DNA of 64,000 nucleotides from Hemileia vastatrix. Lineage: Eukaryota > Basidiomycota > Pucciniomycetes > Pucciniales > Zaghouaniaceae. The stretch lies in assembly GCA_030280995.1 (NCBI GenBank), contig JASXTE010000004.1, forward strand, positions 40,542,797-40,606,796, in the 5' to 3' direction. Position numbers and translations under genes: made by a program. This document shows positions 45,915 to 55,750 of the stretch, in pieces (the first letter of the stretch is position 1; every line of letters begins with the position of its first letter). Below the pieces are notes generated by a model that had not been told where the DNA came from, made no database searches, and was given only the letters and a program-made list of their open reading frames with translations.

Positions 45915-46055
45915 TACACTTTCCAAGATCAAATCTAGAAGCCCCACCCATGGGTACCTTCTAACAAAAGTTTCCAACATCAAAAGTTGCTCTGCAACAC
46001 CACAAAATTCCAAAACAAAAAAAAGAACATTCCATAGTTTATCCTCATTGCGGAG

Positions 46056-47618
46056 TCAATCTTCTTCATGCCTAGTGCCTCTGGGATAAAACCTCTTCAC
46101 TTGGTCTGCAGCCACCCTCTTTTTCAAGACTGCACCATCCAACTCTTCCAAAATATAAGAACCTCCAGACGCCTGAGATCTGACTCTGTAAGGTCCATTC
46201 CATCTGTCAGCAAACATTTTCCCCCACTGACTTTCCAAACTTCTATTATATACCAAAACCAAACAACCAGGTTTCAAGGGATTCCTGAGTCTATGAGCCA
46301 ACTTCTTGTCCCAGTACCTGACTGATTGATTCCTAATCTTCATCATTCTAGAGTATGCCTTTTCTTGACATTCCTCTCTACATTCCAACTGTTGCATCCT
46401 GGCACAGAGCAAATCTTCTGTTGAGGGCACGTCATCCCAATCAATTCCAAGATAAGAGACAGCTTCTAAGTCCACTGGTAGAACGGCTTTCTGACCAAAC
46501 ATTAACTCATAAGGAGAATAGCCAGTTGTCCTCTTTACAGTGACCCTATCAGCAATTAACACCAAGGGTAAATAATGCCTCCACTTTTCAGCACTATCTC
46601 CACACATCTTCACCAAAGCATTCTTGATAACTTGATGGCCTCTTTCAACCATTCCTTCAGCTTCAGGATAATAAGGTGTAGCCACTCTAACTTTAGAACC
46701 AACACTAGCCACAGCTTCTTTAAATTCGGCACCAAACTCTGGCCCGCCATCAACAGTGACCAACTTCATCAACCCATACCTATAAATCCACTCCTTCTTC
46801 AAAAACTCTGCCACATTCTTGGCAGTCAAATTAACCAGAGGCACTGCCTCAACCCAACCAGACAAATCATCCCTAGCAACAATCAAGTATTTATACCTGC
46901 CCTCTTTAATATGGACAGCATCCAGACTGACCCTCCCTAAAACAGTTGATTCACCAGTAGCACGGCCCACCTCTTTAGGTTTCAAGTGACTTCTTCTTTG
47001 ACATTCTTCACAAGATTGAACCCAACCCTGCACAGCCAACTTCATACCTAGCCACCAAAATCTGTCTGCTACTCTTCTATAAGTCTCACCAAAGCCTCTA
47101 TGACCAAGGTCTTCATGCAAAGACTTCAAAACCAATTCTTGACCCTTCTTCTGAGTCACCACCACTTGAGGATTAGGATGTCTCCTCCTCATCAACCGCC
47201 TTCCTGACACATAAAATCCAGGACTCTTCTTCTTGATTTCCAACCAAGTATCATCATCACAACTATCTGGCCTCTCCAAGGTCAACAGATATTCCACCAA
47301 AATAAAATAAAACCCAGACTGACCCCAGGTTTCATCTTCAAAATCCAACAAAACAACATCCAAGGGTACAATTCTGTCACCAAAATCACCAGTGTGAACA
47401 TGAGCCAATTGAGCAGCCCAACCTGGACACCAATCCTTAAATTTTGGCATGTCCTTCTCTTTCCACTGAACCTTGTGAGAATCCAGTTCACTAACAAAAA
47501 CACCCTTTTCCAATTTTGAGCTGTCCCAAACAACAACTCCATCTTCATCAACAAAAACATCCTGATCACCAGAATCAAGATCAGATCCATCCAGTTTAGC
47601 CTCTTGGGGGAGGTCCAA
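46056..47618 (-). CDS. Gypsy integrase (pol remnant without RT)
   Basis: A 520-codon open frame with no ATG at its left edge (the first codon is TTG), as expected for the cut-off end of a larger pol. It contains the zinc domain HEDLGHRGFGETYRR...SCEECQRR (H-H-C-C), the catalytic core with SLDAVHIKEGRYKYLIVA, TVDGGPEFGAEF and YYPEAEGMVERGHQVIKNAL (D, D and E all present), and a GPY/F module (FADRWNGPYRVRSQ) ending VKRFYPRG. Integrase inserts the cDNA copy into the genome. The frame is intact and probably recently under selection or recently copied. Upstream, where RT and RNase H should be, lie only 578 bp. The first codons overlap two copies of a 75-bp repeat (CAGTTTA...GGAGG, 47595 and 47660), which may mark the deletion scar. 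Confidence 0.88.
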   Translation of the reverse strand: MDLPQEAKLDGSDLDSGDQDVFVDEDGVVVWDSSKLEKGVFVSELDSHKVQWKEKDMPKFKDWCPGWAAQLAHVHTGDFGDRIVPLDVVLLDFEDETWGQSGFYFILVEYLLTLERPDSCDDDTWLEIKKKSPGFYVSGRRLMRRRHPNPQVVVTQKKGQELVLKSLHEDLGHRGFGETYRRVADRFWWLGMKLAVQGWVQSCEECQRRSHLKPKEVGRATGESTVLGRVSLDAVHIKEGRYKYLIVARDDLSGWVEAVPLVNLTAKNVAEFLKKEWIYRYGLMKLVTVDGGPEFGAEFKEAVASVGSKVRVATPYYPEAEGMVERGHQVIKNALVKMCGDSAEKWRHYLPLVLIADRVTVKRTTGYSPYELMFGQKAVLPVDLEAVSYLGIDWDDVPSTEDLLCARMQQLECREECQEKAYSRMMKIRNQSVRYWDKKLAHRLRNPLKPGCLVLVYNRSLESQWGKMFADRWNGPYRVRSQASGGSYILEELDGAVLKKRVAADQVKRFYPRGTRHEED

Positions 47619-48196
47619 AAATCAATCTTGATGATCTTCTCTCTTCATAATTTTCTGCAGTTTAACCTCATGCTGGAGGCCCAAAAATAGATCTTGACAA
47701 TCTTCACAAAAATATTTTGTATCTTCTTTCTTCATTATCTTCAGATTTTTTTCTTGATTTTCATGAATTATCTTGAAATTTTTATCTTCTTTTCTTAAGT
47801 TTTCTTCTGACCTACAAAAATAACCAGGGGTTTCCCCAATGCTCACAGGTGTGGCCCAGGTAATGTTTTTGAAAGGTGTAGAAGAAACCCTAGCGGTGCA
47901 CAATTGGGAGGACTTACTTTTAGACCCCAATCTCACCGCCCCAAAACTTTTCCGCATATCTTTCAATAAAGATATATAACCAATCTTCTTCTTTAAACTT
48001 AAATTAAAAATAATTAAGAATCTTGAGAGAGAACAGAGACTTGATAAAAACCTTGATGAATACTTGCAGAGAAGAGAAACATTAAAAAGAGAAAGTTGAA
48101 AATCCACTTGGTATATCTCCAAGGGAGCTGACCTACTACAACCTGGGATTTCCTCATCTTGGGGAGAGGTTGTAGCACTAGGGTGATCAGCCCTTA
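47619..48196. other. Gap where reverse transcriptase and RNase H are missing
   Basis: 578 bp between gag-protease and integrase. The minus-strand frame at 47622-48122 shows none of the RT motifs (no YxDD, no LPQGF-like block). It contains two related copies of the CAGTTTA..CTC..GG repeat near 47590-47680. Confidence 0.75.
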
Positions 48197-50578
48197 TTAC
48201 TCTAAAAAAGACAGACTCTCAATAGAGCCTGAGCCGCACTCCAAAAAACCAGAGGCAGCACCCACTTCCTTCCTTCTCCTGCAACAGTCCATGCACTGGC
48301 ACATTGAAGATAAACCAGGCCTGGTCTCCCAACCATCCTCTCCAGGGGACGACAACCTCATGTGAAGTCTCCTTTCATCTTCACCAGTCAACTCCAAACT
48401 GATTCCCAAATCAAATTGATAACCAATTCTTGCCTGAAAATCCATCAAGAATGGCCCACCCAAAACTGCTTTTACATTACCTTTAGCAATGTAAAAATGA
48501 ACCTTCCCTGAGGCTCCTCCAACATCTAACTTCACAAACTCTGAAGTTCCAACCAATTCAGTGACATGGCCACCAATCCCTCTCAAATTCCCACCAATTC
48601 CAGTTTTGATGGGGAGGCCCATATGAGTTGCCTCAAACAAAGAAATCAGGTTTATCTGAGAACCTGAATCCACCAATGCCCTTGCCTCCCTGCCATTCAG
48701 AGTGACACTGACATATCCCAGAGGAGCAGAAAAATTAGTTTCCAACCCCTCACCAAACTTTTCAGCAGAATCACAAATGTATTCTACCTCACCAGAAGAA
48801 ACTCTTCTCCTGGTCAACAACTTTTTCTGTCTATCAGCCAACCCTGGACTGATAGCATACAATTCCCCATAAGATAGGGAAACCTGACCCTGATTCATCC
48901 TTTCCAGGACAGAGTCCATAACATTAACTTGACCAGACACTACTGGCCTCTCAAAGTGAGCTCTTTGCTTCACCACCTTGGTCCTAGAAAATTCTTGAGG
49001 ACCAGAACCACCAACAGATTTACCATTAACAGGAACCAAACCAGATCCCTCACCAGAACCTCTGACTCCAGCAGGCTTTGGAAATGAAGCCAAAGGGACA
49101 TCCTCCTCAGAGTCAGAATCCACCTCCATTGGCATTGGCTCACCATTCATGTCCAATGCGCCAAAACTAGGGGGGCCCATATCAGCCATACCCTTCTGCA
49201 TCTTGTACAGCTCCTCTTTGCTGTACCTCTTCCTAGCTGAACTCAGCTTAGGCTCCACCTTTGAAGCATTTGGCTTTGGTTGGGCCTGAGAACTGCTCTT
49301 AGGCCTTCCCACCTTTCCTGCTTCCACATCATAAACACAAGCCAAACATTCACCACTTGACTGTCCACCACAAGAATACAACCCCAAACCACCAAAGGAA
49401 GTAGAAAAAGAGACCTTATTGACCTCCTTCCCCTTTCCCTTGACGTCCTCATCTAACTTAACAGAAGACTTCCCCTGATCAGGAATCTCCTCAAACCTTG
49501 GCCTCCTTTGATTGAGACCACCCCTTCTCCTGACCAAATCAACAGGAGCCTGCCCCTCACTGGGCTTCACAAAAGAACCGTCAGGGAACTTAAAAACCCT
49601 GCCATCAAATTCCACCTTTCCTTCAGACACATCTCTGTTCAATGCCCAACAATCATTGGACCTGTGACCCCTCCTACTGCAATAAGAGCAAACCCAAGGA
49701 TCACTCCTTCCAGCCCTCCTTTCAAACTCTCTAGGCTGAGAAGGTGCCTTGTTAACCTTCTTGGCCTCCTGAACAAAAATGTGCAGCTGCTTTGTAAGAT
49801 CAGCCAACTGCTCCACCATTGGGTCCCTCTCCTGTTTGGGAACCTGCACCAAATTTTTCTCCTCCTTCTTCTCCCTAACTTCCTCTTCAGCCAAAGCCTC
49901 ACTTACTTTGCTGACATACTTGGCACACCCCTCCTGATAGGTGTCCACAGCCAATAACTTCAAATGGGCCTCAACAGCCTCCTTCACCTTATCCAAGGCA
50001 GGAAACTTCTGGTCCCCATTAGAAAGAGTCTTCATCAATTCCTTTCTTGACAACTCCTTCAACACATCCATCCTGACATCTCTAGCCAGGGCAGACCAAA
50101 AAACATCTTTGGCAGCATTTTCATGTGCCAGCTCCTCCACTTCCACCAAATATTTCACCACAGGATCAAACTGTAGCAGAAACTTCCTGTAACTATGCAA
50201 GTTACCAACACCACCATAAGATTGCCATTCACTGACAACCTTGTTCAGATCCACCATAGTGAACCTGACACCCCATCTATCCACCATCTCCCTACACAGA
50301 AATTTCCAATCCCTCTTCTTGTAGCCAGACATGGCCACAATCTCCTTCTCCACTGACCTATCACCAATGAAGAAGATAATCTGCTTCACCATGTCCAGGT
50401 AGGAAGCACCATCCACTCCAGCAGCAGTTTCATACTTCTCTAGAAACCACTTGACATCCTCCCCATTAAACTTGGTACCATCCCAAGTTTTAATCCTCAT
50501 ACACTCCCTAACCATCACAGAAGGAGGACCATCCCCCCCACTGACAGTAACCACAGGAATAGAGGAGCCAGAAGCCAT
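48197..50578 (-). CDS. Gypsy gag-protease polyprotein
   Basis: Starts at the ATG at 50578 (MASGSSIPVVTVSGGDGP; the frame is open a few codons further but only from TTG) and runs 793 residues without a stop. The N-terminal half is gag-like (MRIKTWDGTKFNGEDVKWFL, a retrotransposon capsid start). A zinc knuckle CSYCSRRGHRSNDC (C-X2-C-X4-H-X4-C) sits at about residues 296-309. A charged linker follows, then an aspartic protease at about 630-725: YVSVTLNGREARALVDSGSQ with catalytic DSG, and AVLGGPFLMDF as the ILG-type motif. Gag builds the particle and packages RNA; the protease matures it. The start lies 92 bp inside the 5' LTR, just after the primer site. An intact frame contrasts with the loss of RT: such an element could be moved only by RT supplied in trans. 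Confidence 0.9.
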   Translation of the reverse strand: MASGSSIPVVTVSGGDGPPSVMVRECMRIKTWDGTKFNGEDVKWFLEKYETAAGVDGASYLDMVKQIIFFIGDRSVEKEIVAMSGYKKRDWKFLCREMVDRWGVRFTMVDLNKVVSEWQSYGGVGNLHSYRKFLLQFDPVVKYLVEVEELAHENAAKDVFWSALARDVRMDVLKELSRKELMKTLSNGDQKFPALDKVKEAVEAHLKLLAVDTYQEGCAKYVSKVSEALAEEEVREKKEEKNLVQVPKQERDPMVEQLADLTKQLHIFVQEAKKVNKAPSQPREFERRAGRSDPWVCSYCSRRGHRSNDCWALNRDVSEGKVEFDGRVFKFPDGSFVKPSEGQAPVDLVRRRGGLNQRRPRFEEIPDQGKSSVKLDEDVKGKGKEVNKVSFSTSFGGLGLYSCGGQSSGECLACVYDVEAGKVGRPKSSSQAQPKPNASKVEPKLSSARKRYSKEELYKMQKGMADMGPPSFGALDMNGEPMPMEVDSDSEEDVPLASFPKPAGVRGSGEGSGLVPVNGKSVGGSGPQEFSRTKVVKQRAHFERPVVSGQVNVMDSVLERMNQGQVSLSYGELYAISPGLADRQKKLLTRRRVSSGEVEYICDSAEKFGEGLETNFSAPLGYVSVTLNGREARALVDSGSQINLISLFEATHMGLPIKTGIGGNLRGIGGHVTELVGTSEFVKLDVGGASGKVHFYIAKGNVKAVLGGPFLMDFQARIGYQFDLGISLELTGEDERRLHMRLSSPGEDGWETRPGLSSMCQCMDCCRRRKEVGAASGFLECGSGSIESLSFLE

Positions 50579-50648
50579 TCCTCCAGACCAAAACACCAAA
50601 AAGAGCCAACCAAAGAAAACAGAGATTCCAAAGAACTAGCAAGTTCTA

Positions 50649-50665
50649 CCCCACGTTGGGCACCA
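50649..50665 (-). promoter_or_regulatory. Primer-binding site of RT-less gypsy
   Basis: On the minus strand TGGTGCCCAACGTGGGG lies 4 bases after the LTR end. It starts with TGG, the complement of a tRNA CCA tail, and the rest would pair with a tRNA acceptor and T arm. The tRNA species was not determined. Confidence 0.75.
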
Positions 50666-50669
50666 GAAA

Positions 50670-51758
50670 TGTAGACAATCCTATAGTACTAGCTATAGGC
50701 CTTGACCAAGGGAGTTGGAGAAAACCCAGAGAGAAAATCCCCTGTCCCTTTAGAAAAATAGAGTGAGATTTACTTGCTAAAGTAAGTTGGTTCCTGTTTT
50801 GCTAAAGCTCCTGTTTAACACACTTGACTGCTTGATGAGCCAAGAAAGTAGTCACCAGATAGACTGCCAGACCAAAGAACTGAAATGTAGAACAAAGTCC
50901 ACACCAGAGACAGCAAAGATACTTGATGTAGGCTGCAAATCCACACCAGAGACAGAAATAATACTTGCTATAGCTTGCAAGACTATAACAGAGAAAACAG
51001 TTTCCAAAGTTAAGTTAAATGAAGAACTCACTTGCAACAAACACAGCCAATTGTGGCCAGAAACAGTGAAAACTGAGTGAGGAACAATGATATCACCTCC
51101 GGATGATTGTATGATGATTAAGGTTGCCCCAAACTGTCTTATTCACTATGTACACACAGACCACTAACTAAGAGCCCATGCGCACCCACCAATCTGGCGC
51201 CTGTACCCACCAAATTGCATAAAAAACCCTCCTGAAGCGCTCCCCAACCTCCTAAAACAGAGGCGGGCAGGCCGCCTGACGTCGGAGTTGCCTCCTGAAG
51301 CGGCACGGCCTCCCTGAAGCCAGAAAACCAATAAAAACCACTAATCTACTTAGAAAAATTAGCTACAACTACTAAAACCTTTAAAACACGGAATTTCACT
51401 ATAACAACATTGGGACATGAAATATAGAGAAAAATTAGCTCTATCCAATGGTACTAAGCACCTAACCCTAAGACTTAAGGTTAGCCCGTAAAACACGAAA
51501 AACAAAATTAAACAGCAATCTTTTATTAATGAAAAATGAGGAAAGACCCCTTAAAACTTAGAATATGAAAAATGTCTTCAAGACATAAAATATAGAGAAA
51601 AACCAGGGCTATCCAATGATAGTACCCACATACCCGCAGAACCAATATCCACGGAATAAAACCAGAAAAATACCCAATTCCTTAACAGATGTCAATTAAG
51701 ACATGCACAAACAGCGCCAAATCACACAACAAAGGCCCCTGCCAATGTTGGAAGACCA
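50670..51758 (-). repeat. 5' LTR of RT-less gypsy (1089 bp)
   Basis: Partner of 40750-41839. Differences cluster at 51262-51312 (AGGCGGGC region), and a few single-base gaps occur elsewhere. Confidence 0.92.
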
Positions 51759-52227
51759 CAACAAAAAAGAAGAGTTCAGTTTATATTGTATTAATTAAAA
51801 AATTACAATTTTGCAATTCTGGAATAATAGTTTTATGTAATACAAAAAGTCACTGATTGTTTTTTAAATGTTACCTGAAAGTTTTAACAACATTACTGTA
51901 TTTAACAAATTTGATACTGTAGAAGGAAATAATATGATTTTATGTCTTTTCATTGATCAAATTAAATTAATAAAGTATTATTCATATAAGATTCATCAAC
52001 AAATACAGTGAATCAGGTAGATTCTTGGAATGATATTTTCTGTTTTCCATTCATTTATCATGAACGTTTCACTATTTTTTCAATTAAGATTCATTCTTAT
52101 TTGTTTGAGTTCTCAAGCTTATTTCAAGAGAAAGTTCAGTATCACTTCAGTCTGAGTTCCAGCTGAATTCCATCTGACTTCAAGTTGAGGACTTGCTAGC
52201 AAGTCCCCCCCCAAATATTGTGTGGTG
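51759..52227. other. Right end of the CACTA-like element
   Basis: A+T-rich sequence to about 52021, then the subterminal repeats (GTTCAGT, GAGTTCC, GAATTCC) and the right TIR with palindrome GGACTTGCTAGCAAGTCC. The subterminal part is the reverse complement of that at 1190-1260. Confidence 0.75.
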
Positions 52228-52692
52228 ATACTCTTTGCAAGTCAACTACCTGAGTCATTCTGGGGCTTAGAATACAAGTGGGCGGCTCATTTTCACAACC
52301 ATATTCCCAATGTTAAAAACAGGTGACAAAACTCCTATTCAGCTGATGTAAAATGCAACCACAAACTACTCCAACCTTTGGATCTTTGGTGAAACAGCTT
52401 TTGTTCACATTCACAAGGAAACATGCCAAAAACTAGATCAACATGCTTTGATTTGTAAGGTTGTAGTTTATTCCTTAAATAATGCTGGTTTGCTTTTTTG
52501 GAATGAAGAATAAAACACCTTTTTTAAGTCTTCCATGGCTGTTTTCCCTGGTGACCAGCTCCCTGCTCATACAGATGCTTATCAACCACCACCATCCAAG
52601 GGCTCTCTGAGTCATATCCTCAACAATATGAAACAAGGTGATTTCAAGGATGAAGAAACTTTCAGCCTAGATATCCCTAGGACTGAGTATTT
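52228..52692 (+). pseudogene. Copia integrase C-terminus and linker (continued)
   Basis: Picks up the integrase cut at 36703: ESFWGLEYKWAAHFHNHIPN, then the linker KLDQHALICKVVVYSLNNAG with LLFWNEE (the usual FWD box) and SHILNNMKQGDFKDEETF. A few stops are present. It is interrupted again at about 52693. Confidence 0.8.
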
Positions 52693-53815
52693 CTTATACT
52701 CAAAATAATATAACCTTAAATACATTAAGCTTATATCTTAAAAATAAGGTTAAAACAATAATATATATGATTATATTACATATATATATAAGTATTACTC
52801 TATTATTTAAATTATAGTAGTTTAAATAGCTTATCCATAGCCTAATAATAATTATTAAGGTGTTAATCGAGTCATAATATACTTATCTTAAGTGATATCA
52901 AGTAATTATTGACATACATAAGCTTATATGTATACATAAATCTCATATTCAGTGAAATATGCAGTATATTATGTATATTTAGGTATATAAGTGGGTTTTA
53001 GCCTCTTAATAGCCTAAAAACTTTGTTTTTCTGCTTATTTTAGGTCATATGGACGTATCCAGTGGACTCACAACGCCTAAAGAAGCATAAAAATCTATTT
53101 CAAGCGCATACACTCAGTCTGGACAACTTAATCTGCTTCCTTGGATGGATATTCACGGATTTATGGGTTGGGAGGTCATTTCTGGGTTAATATGGATGCT
53201 CGGGGATGTTATTGGGGGCTTGAAAATTTTATTTGTTTCCTTTATATGCTTTGGGTTTCATTATATTCTCTTTGGATGAGTTATTTTACCTGTTTCTTTA
53301 TGGTATCCACTTTTATCTGGATTATCTATTTATGGTATGGGTCTGTGTTATCATTAATTGTGATGGAGGGTCCTTACTGGAGATCTGGGTATTGAATCTG
53401 CTTGAATTTGATGCCATGGGGAGGTGATGGGCCCTCACAGTGCTGTAATTGACGGGGATAGCAGTGACATCATATGGATTGAAGGTCTGTGCACTCCAGT
53501 GTATTTTGGTATAAGTAAGGGAGGATTTTGGCGGTTATTAGACATCATTCACTTACTACAATTCAAATAAACATTATAACACAATTATTATCATTTATGA
53601 ATATATTATAAATCCATTATAAATTGATATTATCTTTATATAAGCTATAACTATATTATATTCATCTATTTTCCACCACTAGCACGCATTTAAATCCAAG
53701 TATTGTGAGTTTTATTTGAGTATAACTATTTTATTAGTCTTCCCCTGAGGTTTAATCACTAAATCATTTATTAATAAGTTGTAGGACCATTAATAAATAC
53801 TATTAAATCATACTT
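52693..53815. mobile_element. 1.1-kb insertion in copia pol, possibly a solo LTR
   Basis: It separates the copia linker from the RT domain. It is A+T-rich at both ends with a more balanced centre (53040-53560), including TATA-like GGTATAAGTAAGGGAGG at about 53508. One central block without protein coding between A+T-rich arms suggests a solo LTR of another family or an uncharacterised non-autonomous element. No confident target duplication or TG..CA ends were found. The frames at 53141-53395 are not supported as genes. Confidence 0.5.
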
Positions 53816-53823
53816 AAATACTA

Positions 53824-55440
53824 GATACACTGACAGAAACACTTTTTTCCCAAGAAAAAACTGTACATGAGACTGTGAAGAAAGGTTTGCCCCAATCATC
53901 TGTTATCCCCAGAACCCATTTGCAAGCTATGCTCTCACCTGACAGCCATAAGTGGGACCAAGAATGCAAGAGGGAACTGTTGAATATGAAAGATATGGAT
54001 GTTTTGTATGAAGGAAAACTTCCTCCTGGTGCCAAACTTACCAATGCAAAATGGGTCTTCACCATCAAAAACCCTTCATCCAAATCACCAACCTACAAAG
54101 CAAGATATGTGGCCAAAAGTTTTTTACAAAAGTATGGTATTGATTTCAGTGACACTTTTGCTCCCACTGCTACCTTTGCTTCTCAATGTATTCTTCTTAC
54201 ACTTGTGGCTTATCACAAATGGCCTGTCAAATCTTTCAATGTCACCGCTGCTTACCTTCACAGTCCAATTGATGAAGCAATTTGGGTCCACCCTTCTGAA
54301 GGTTACTAGCTACATGACATTGGCAATGCCCTACATTTGAAAAAGGCCCTCTATGGCACTAAGCAAGCAGCAAGATGTTGGTGGCCCCACATTGCCAGCA
54401 AATTGGATGCTCTAGGTTATAAGGCAAGTCAGTATGAAAAGAGTTTCTATTTTCTTAGAAAAAAGGGATGTGTGGGTGTAATTTGGATACATGTTGATGA
54501 TGGTATAGTTACTGGAAGTAGTGAGGAGGTGCTGAAGGAGTTGGAGGATGGTCTGGATGGTATTTTGAAGGTAATGTGGAATGACAATGTGGATGGTATT
54601 GTACGTGTTGCTATCAAAGAAGTTCCAGAAGGTTTTGATCTGCATAATTTTCAGCTCATTGACAAGATTCTGTGGACTCATAACCCCTCTGGATTAACAA
54701 CAAGATCCCCCCTACCAAACAATCTAGAAATTACCACAGTCAAAGATGAAGAGGTAGCTATTGATACAACTAAATATCTCTCTATTCTAGGTGCTCTCAG
54801 TTATGTGGCAGTGGCTACTAGGCCAGATCTATCTTTCCCTGTCAATTTTTGGGCACAATTCTCGTCCAAACCTACTGCCACTCACTGGATTGCCCTAAAC
54901 CACCTACTCAGATATGTCCAACACACTTCCAACCTATGCCTTCACATTCATCCTGACCAAAATTCTCCACTTGAACTCCTTTCTTTTTCTGATTCCACCT
55001 GGAACAACAAAGAATTCTCCAGAGCTCAAAGTGAACATCTCCTTCTTCTCAATTCTTGCCCTATTGTGTGGACCTCAAGATGCCAATTGACGGTTAGTGA
55101 TTCATCATGCACTGCTGAATATGTGGCACTTGGTGGTGGTATGAAGGATGCCATTTGGATCTCCAATCTTCTTAAAGACATATTTCTTGATATTCCCCCA
55201 ATCAAGATCTTCTGTGACAACAAAGGAGCAGTTGCAAATGCAAAAGATAATCCATGGAACAAGAAGACACAGCATGTGGCTAGGTGTTTTTATATTGTGA
55301 ATATGAACAGCTCTTCCTAAAAAAAAGCAACATTGGAATGGGTTCCCACTGCTCAAATGCATGCAGATATACTCACAAAATCACTTGGCCCATCTCTGAC
55401 AATGCTTAGAAGGAAAGATGTCTGTGTGTGGTGATGGGGT
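53824..55440 (+). pseudogene. Copia reverse transcriptase and RNase H
   Basis: RT: KRELLNMKDMDVLYEGKLPP, TNAKWVFTIKN, KARYVAKSFLQKYGIDFSDT, NVTAAYLHSPIDEAIWVHPS, then one stop (54307) and KALYGTKQAARCWW, IWIHVDDGIVTGSS (catalytic VDD kept, usual YVDD). RT tail: YLSILGALSYVAVATRPDLS, then HWIALNHLLRYVQHTSNL. RNase H: SFSDSTWNNKE, TAEYVALGGGMKDAIW, IFCDNKGAVANAKDNP, ending KATLEWVPTAQMHADILTKS. Only one stop and one late frameshift (about 55320) break it, so it is much fresher than the other two copia copies. It belongs to the same element as 35115-36703 and 52228-52692. Confidence 0.88.
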
Positions 55441-55560
55441 TACTTTTCTTTTCTTTTCTTTTTCTCTTATTTTTCTCATTTAATTTTATTTCTTTTTCCT
55501 TTTGAAGTTGGTTATGTTTGCATGGGGGGGGGAGAGATATCAGTATATTTTTTCATAACT

Positions 55561-55750
55561 AAGTGGGGGGAATGTTAAGTCACTAAGACTATGCACTTAG
55601 TTATGTGTGCAAATGTATACAGTCTGTAGTTGTGGCATCCCCTGTTCTCTGGTTCTTTCTGGAGTTCTACAGGCTGACACCATGCTACAGGTAAGGTAAT
55701 GAAGTTACTGGTTCTTTCCGGAGTTCTACAGGCTGACACCGTGCTACAAT
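55561..55750 (+). repeat. Copia polypurine tract and start of 3' LTR
   Basis: AAGTGGGGGGAA at 55561-55572 is a polypurine tract. TGTTAAGTCACTAAGAC at 55573 starts the 3' LTR, similar in its first bases to the other copia LTRs (TGTTAGGTC). The LTR contains two 40-bp repeats (GGTTCTTTCYGGAGTTCTAC at 55649 and 55709). It is cut by the MITE at 55751 and its end was not identified. Confidence 0.65.

Larger units (their letters stand above)
44805..46055. repeat. Repeat field 3' of integrase
   Basis: Two copies of a 65-bp unit (44985-45050 and 45178-45246, sharing CCAATTGATGAG and GATGTGG), each with a small hairpin (CCACAT / ATGTGG, 45021-45046 and 45217-45241). It also holds two copies of a roughly 95-bp unit with the GGGGTAACTG / CAGTTACCCC stem (45608-45700 and 45867-45965). 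Two diverged copies of the AGTTTAAAGTC motif lie at about 45520 and 45783. No supported protein frame. Confidence 0.8.
40750..51758 (-). mobile_element. Ty3/gypsy element (11 kb) lacking reverse transcriptase
   Basis: LTRs of 1090 bp (40750-41839) and 1089 bp (50670-51758) start TGTAGACAATCC and end GGAAGACCA, with roughly 25 differences by eye. Directly inside the right LTR, on the minus strand, is the tRNA-type primer site TGGTGCCCAACGTGGGG. Gag-protease (50578-48197) and integrase (47618-46056) are long open frames on the minus strand. Only 578 bp separate them, with no reverse transcriptase or RNase H. Between integrase and the 3' LTR lie 4.2 kb with two plus-strand (antisense) zinc-cluster genes and families of short repeats. 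No 5-bp target duplication is visible, so the outer LTRs may derive from recombination. Confidence 0.88.
36704..52227. mobile_element. CACTA-like element (about 4.5 kb) containing an 11-kb gypsy
   Basis: The left end CACCATGCAATATGGGGGGA and right end AATATTGTGTGGTG are inverted repeats of each other and match the MITE at 1174-1434, including the palindrome ACTTGCTAGCAAGT. The exact 3-bp duplication ATA flanks it (36701-36703, 52228-52230). Removing it rejoins the copia integrase frame (ARTIHHA to ...FWGLEYKWAAHFHNHIPN). Without the nested gypsy (40750-51758) it is about 4.5 kb, extremely A+T-rich, with no recognisable transposase. I infer a non-autonomous CACTA/EnSpm element. Confidence 0.85.

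Noticed and set aside
47622..48122. Minus-strand frame as the missing reverse transcriptase
   Set aside because: It contains none of the RT signature motifs (no YxDD, no SKIDL or LPQGF-like blocks) and is Lys/Glu/Phe-rich simple sequence.
53141..53395. Small membrane protein with Trp/Tyr-rich helices
   Set aside because: It lies in the 1.1-kb insertion in copia, has no homologous feature, and overlapping frames are equally open.
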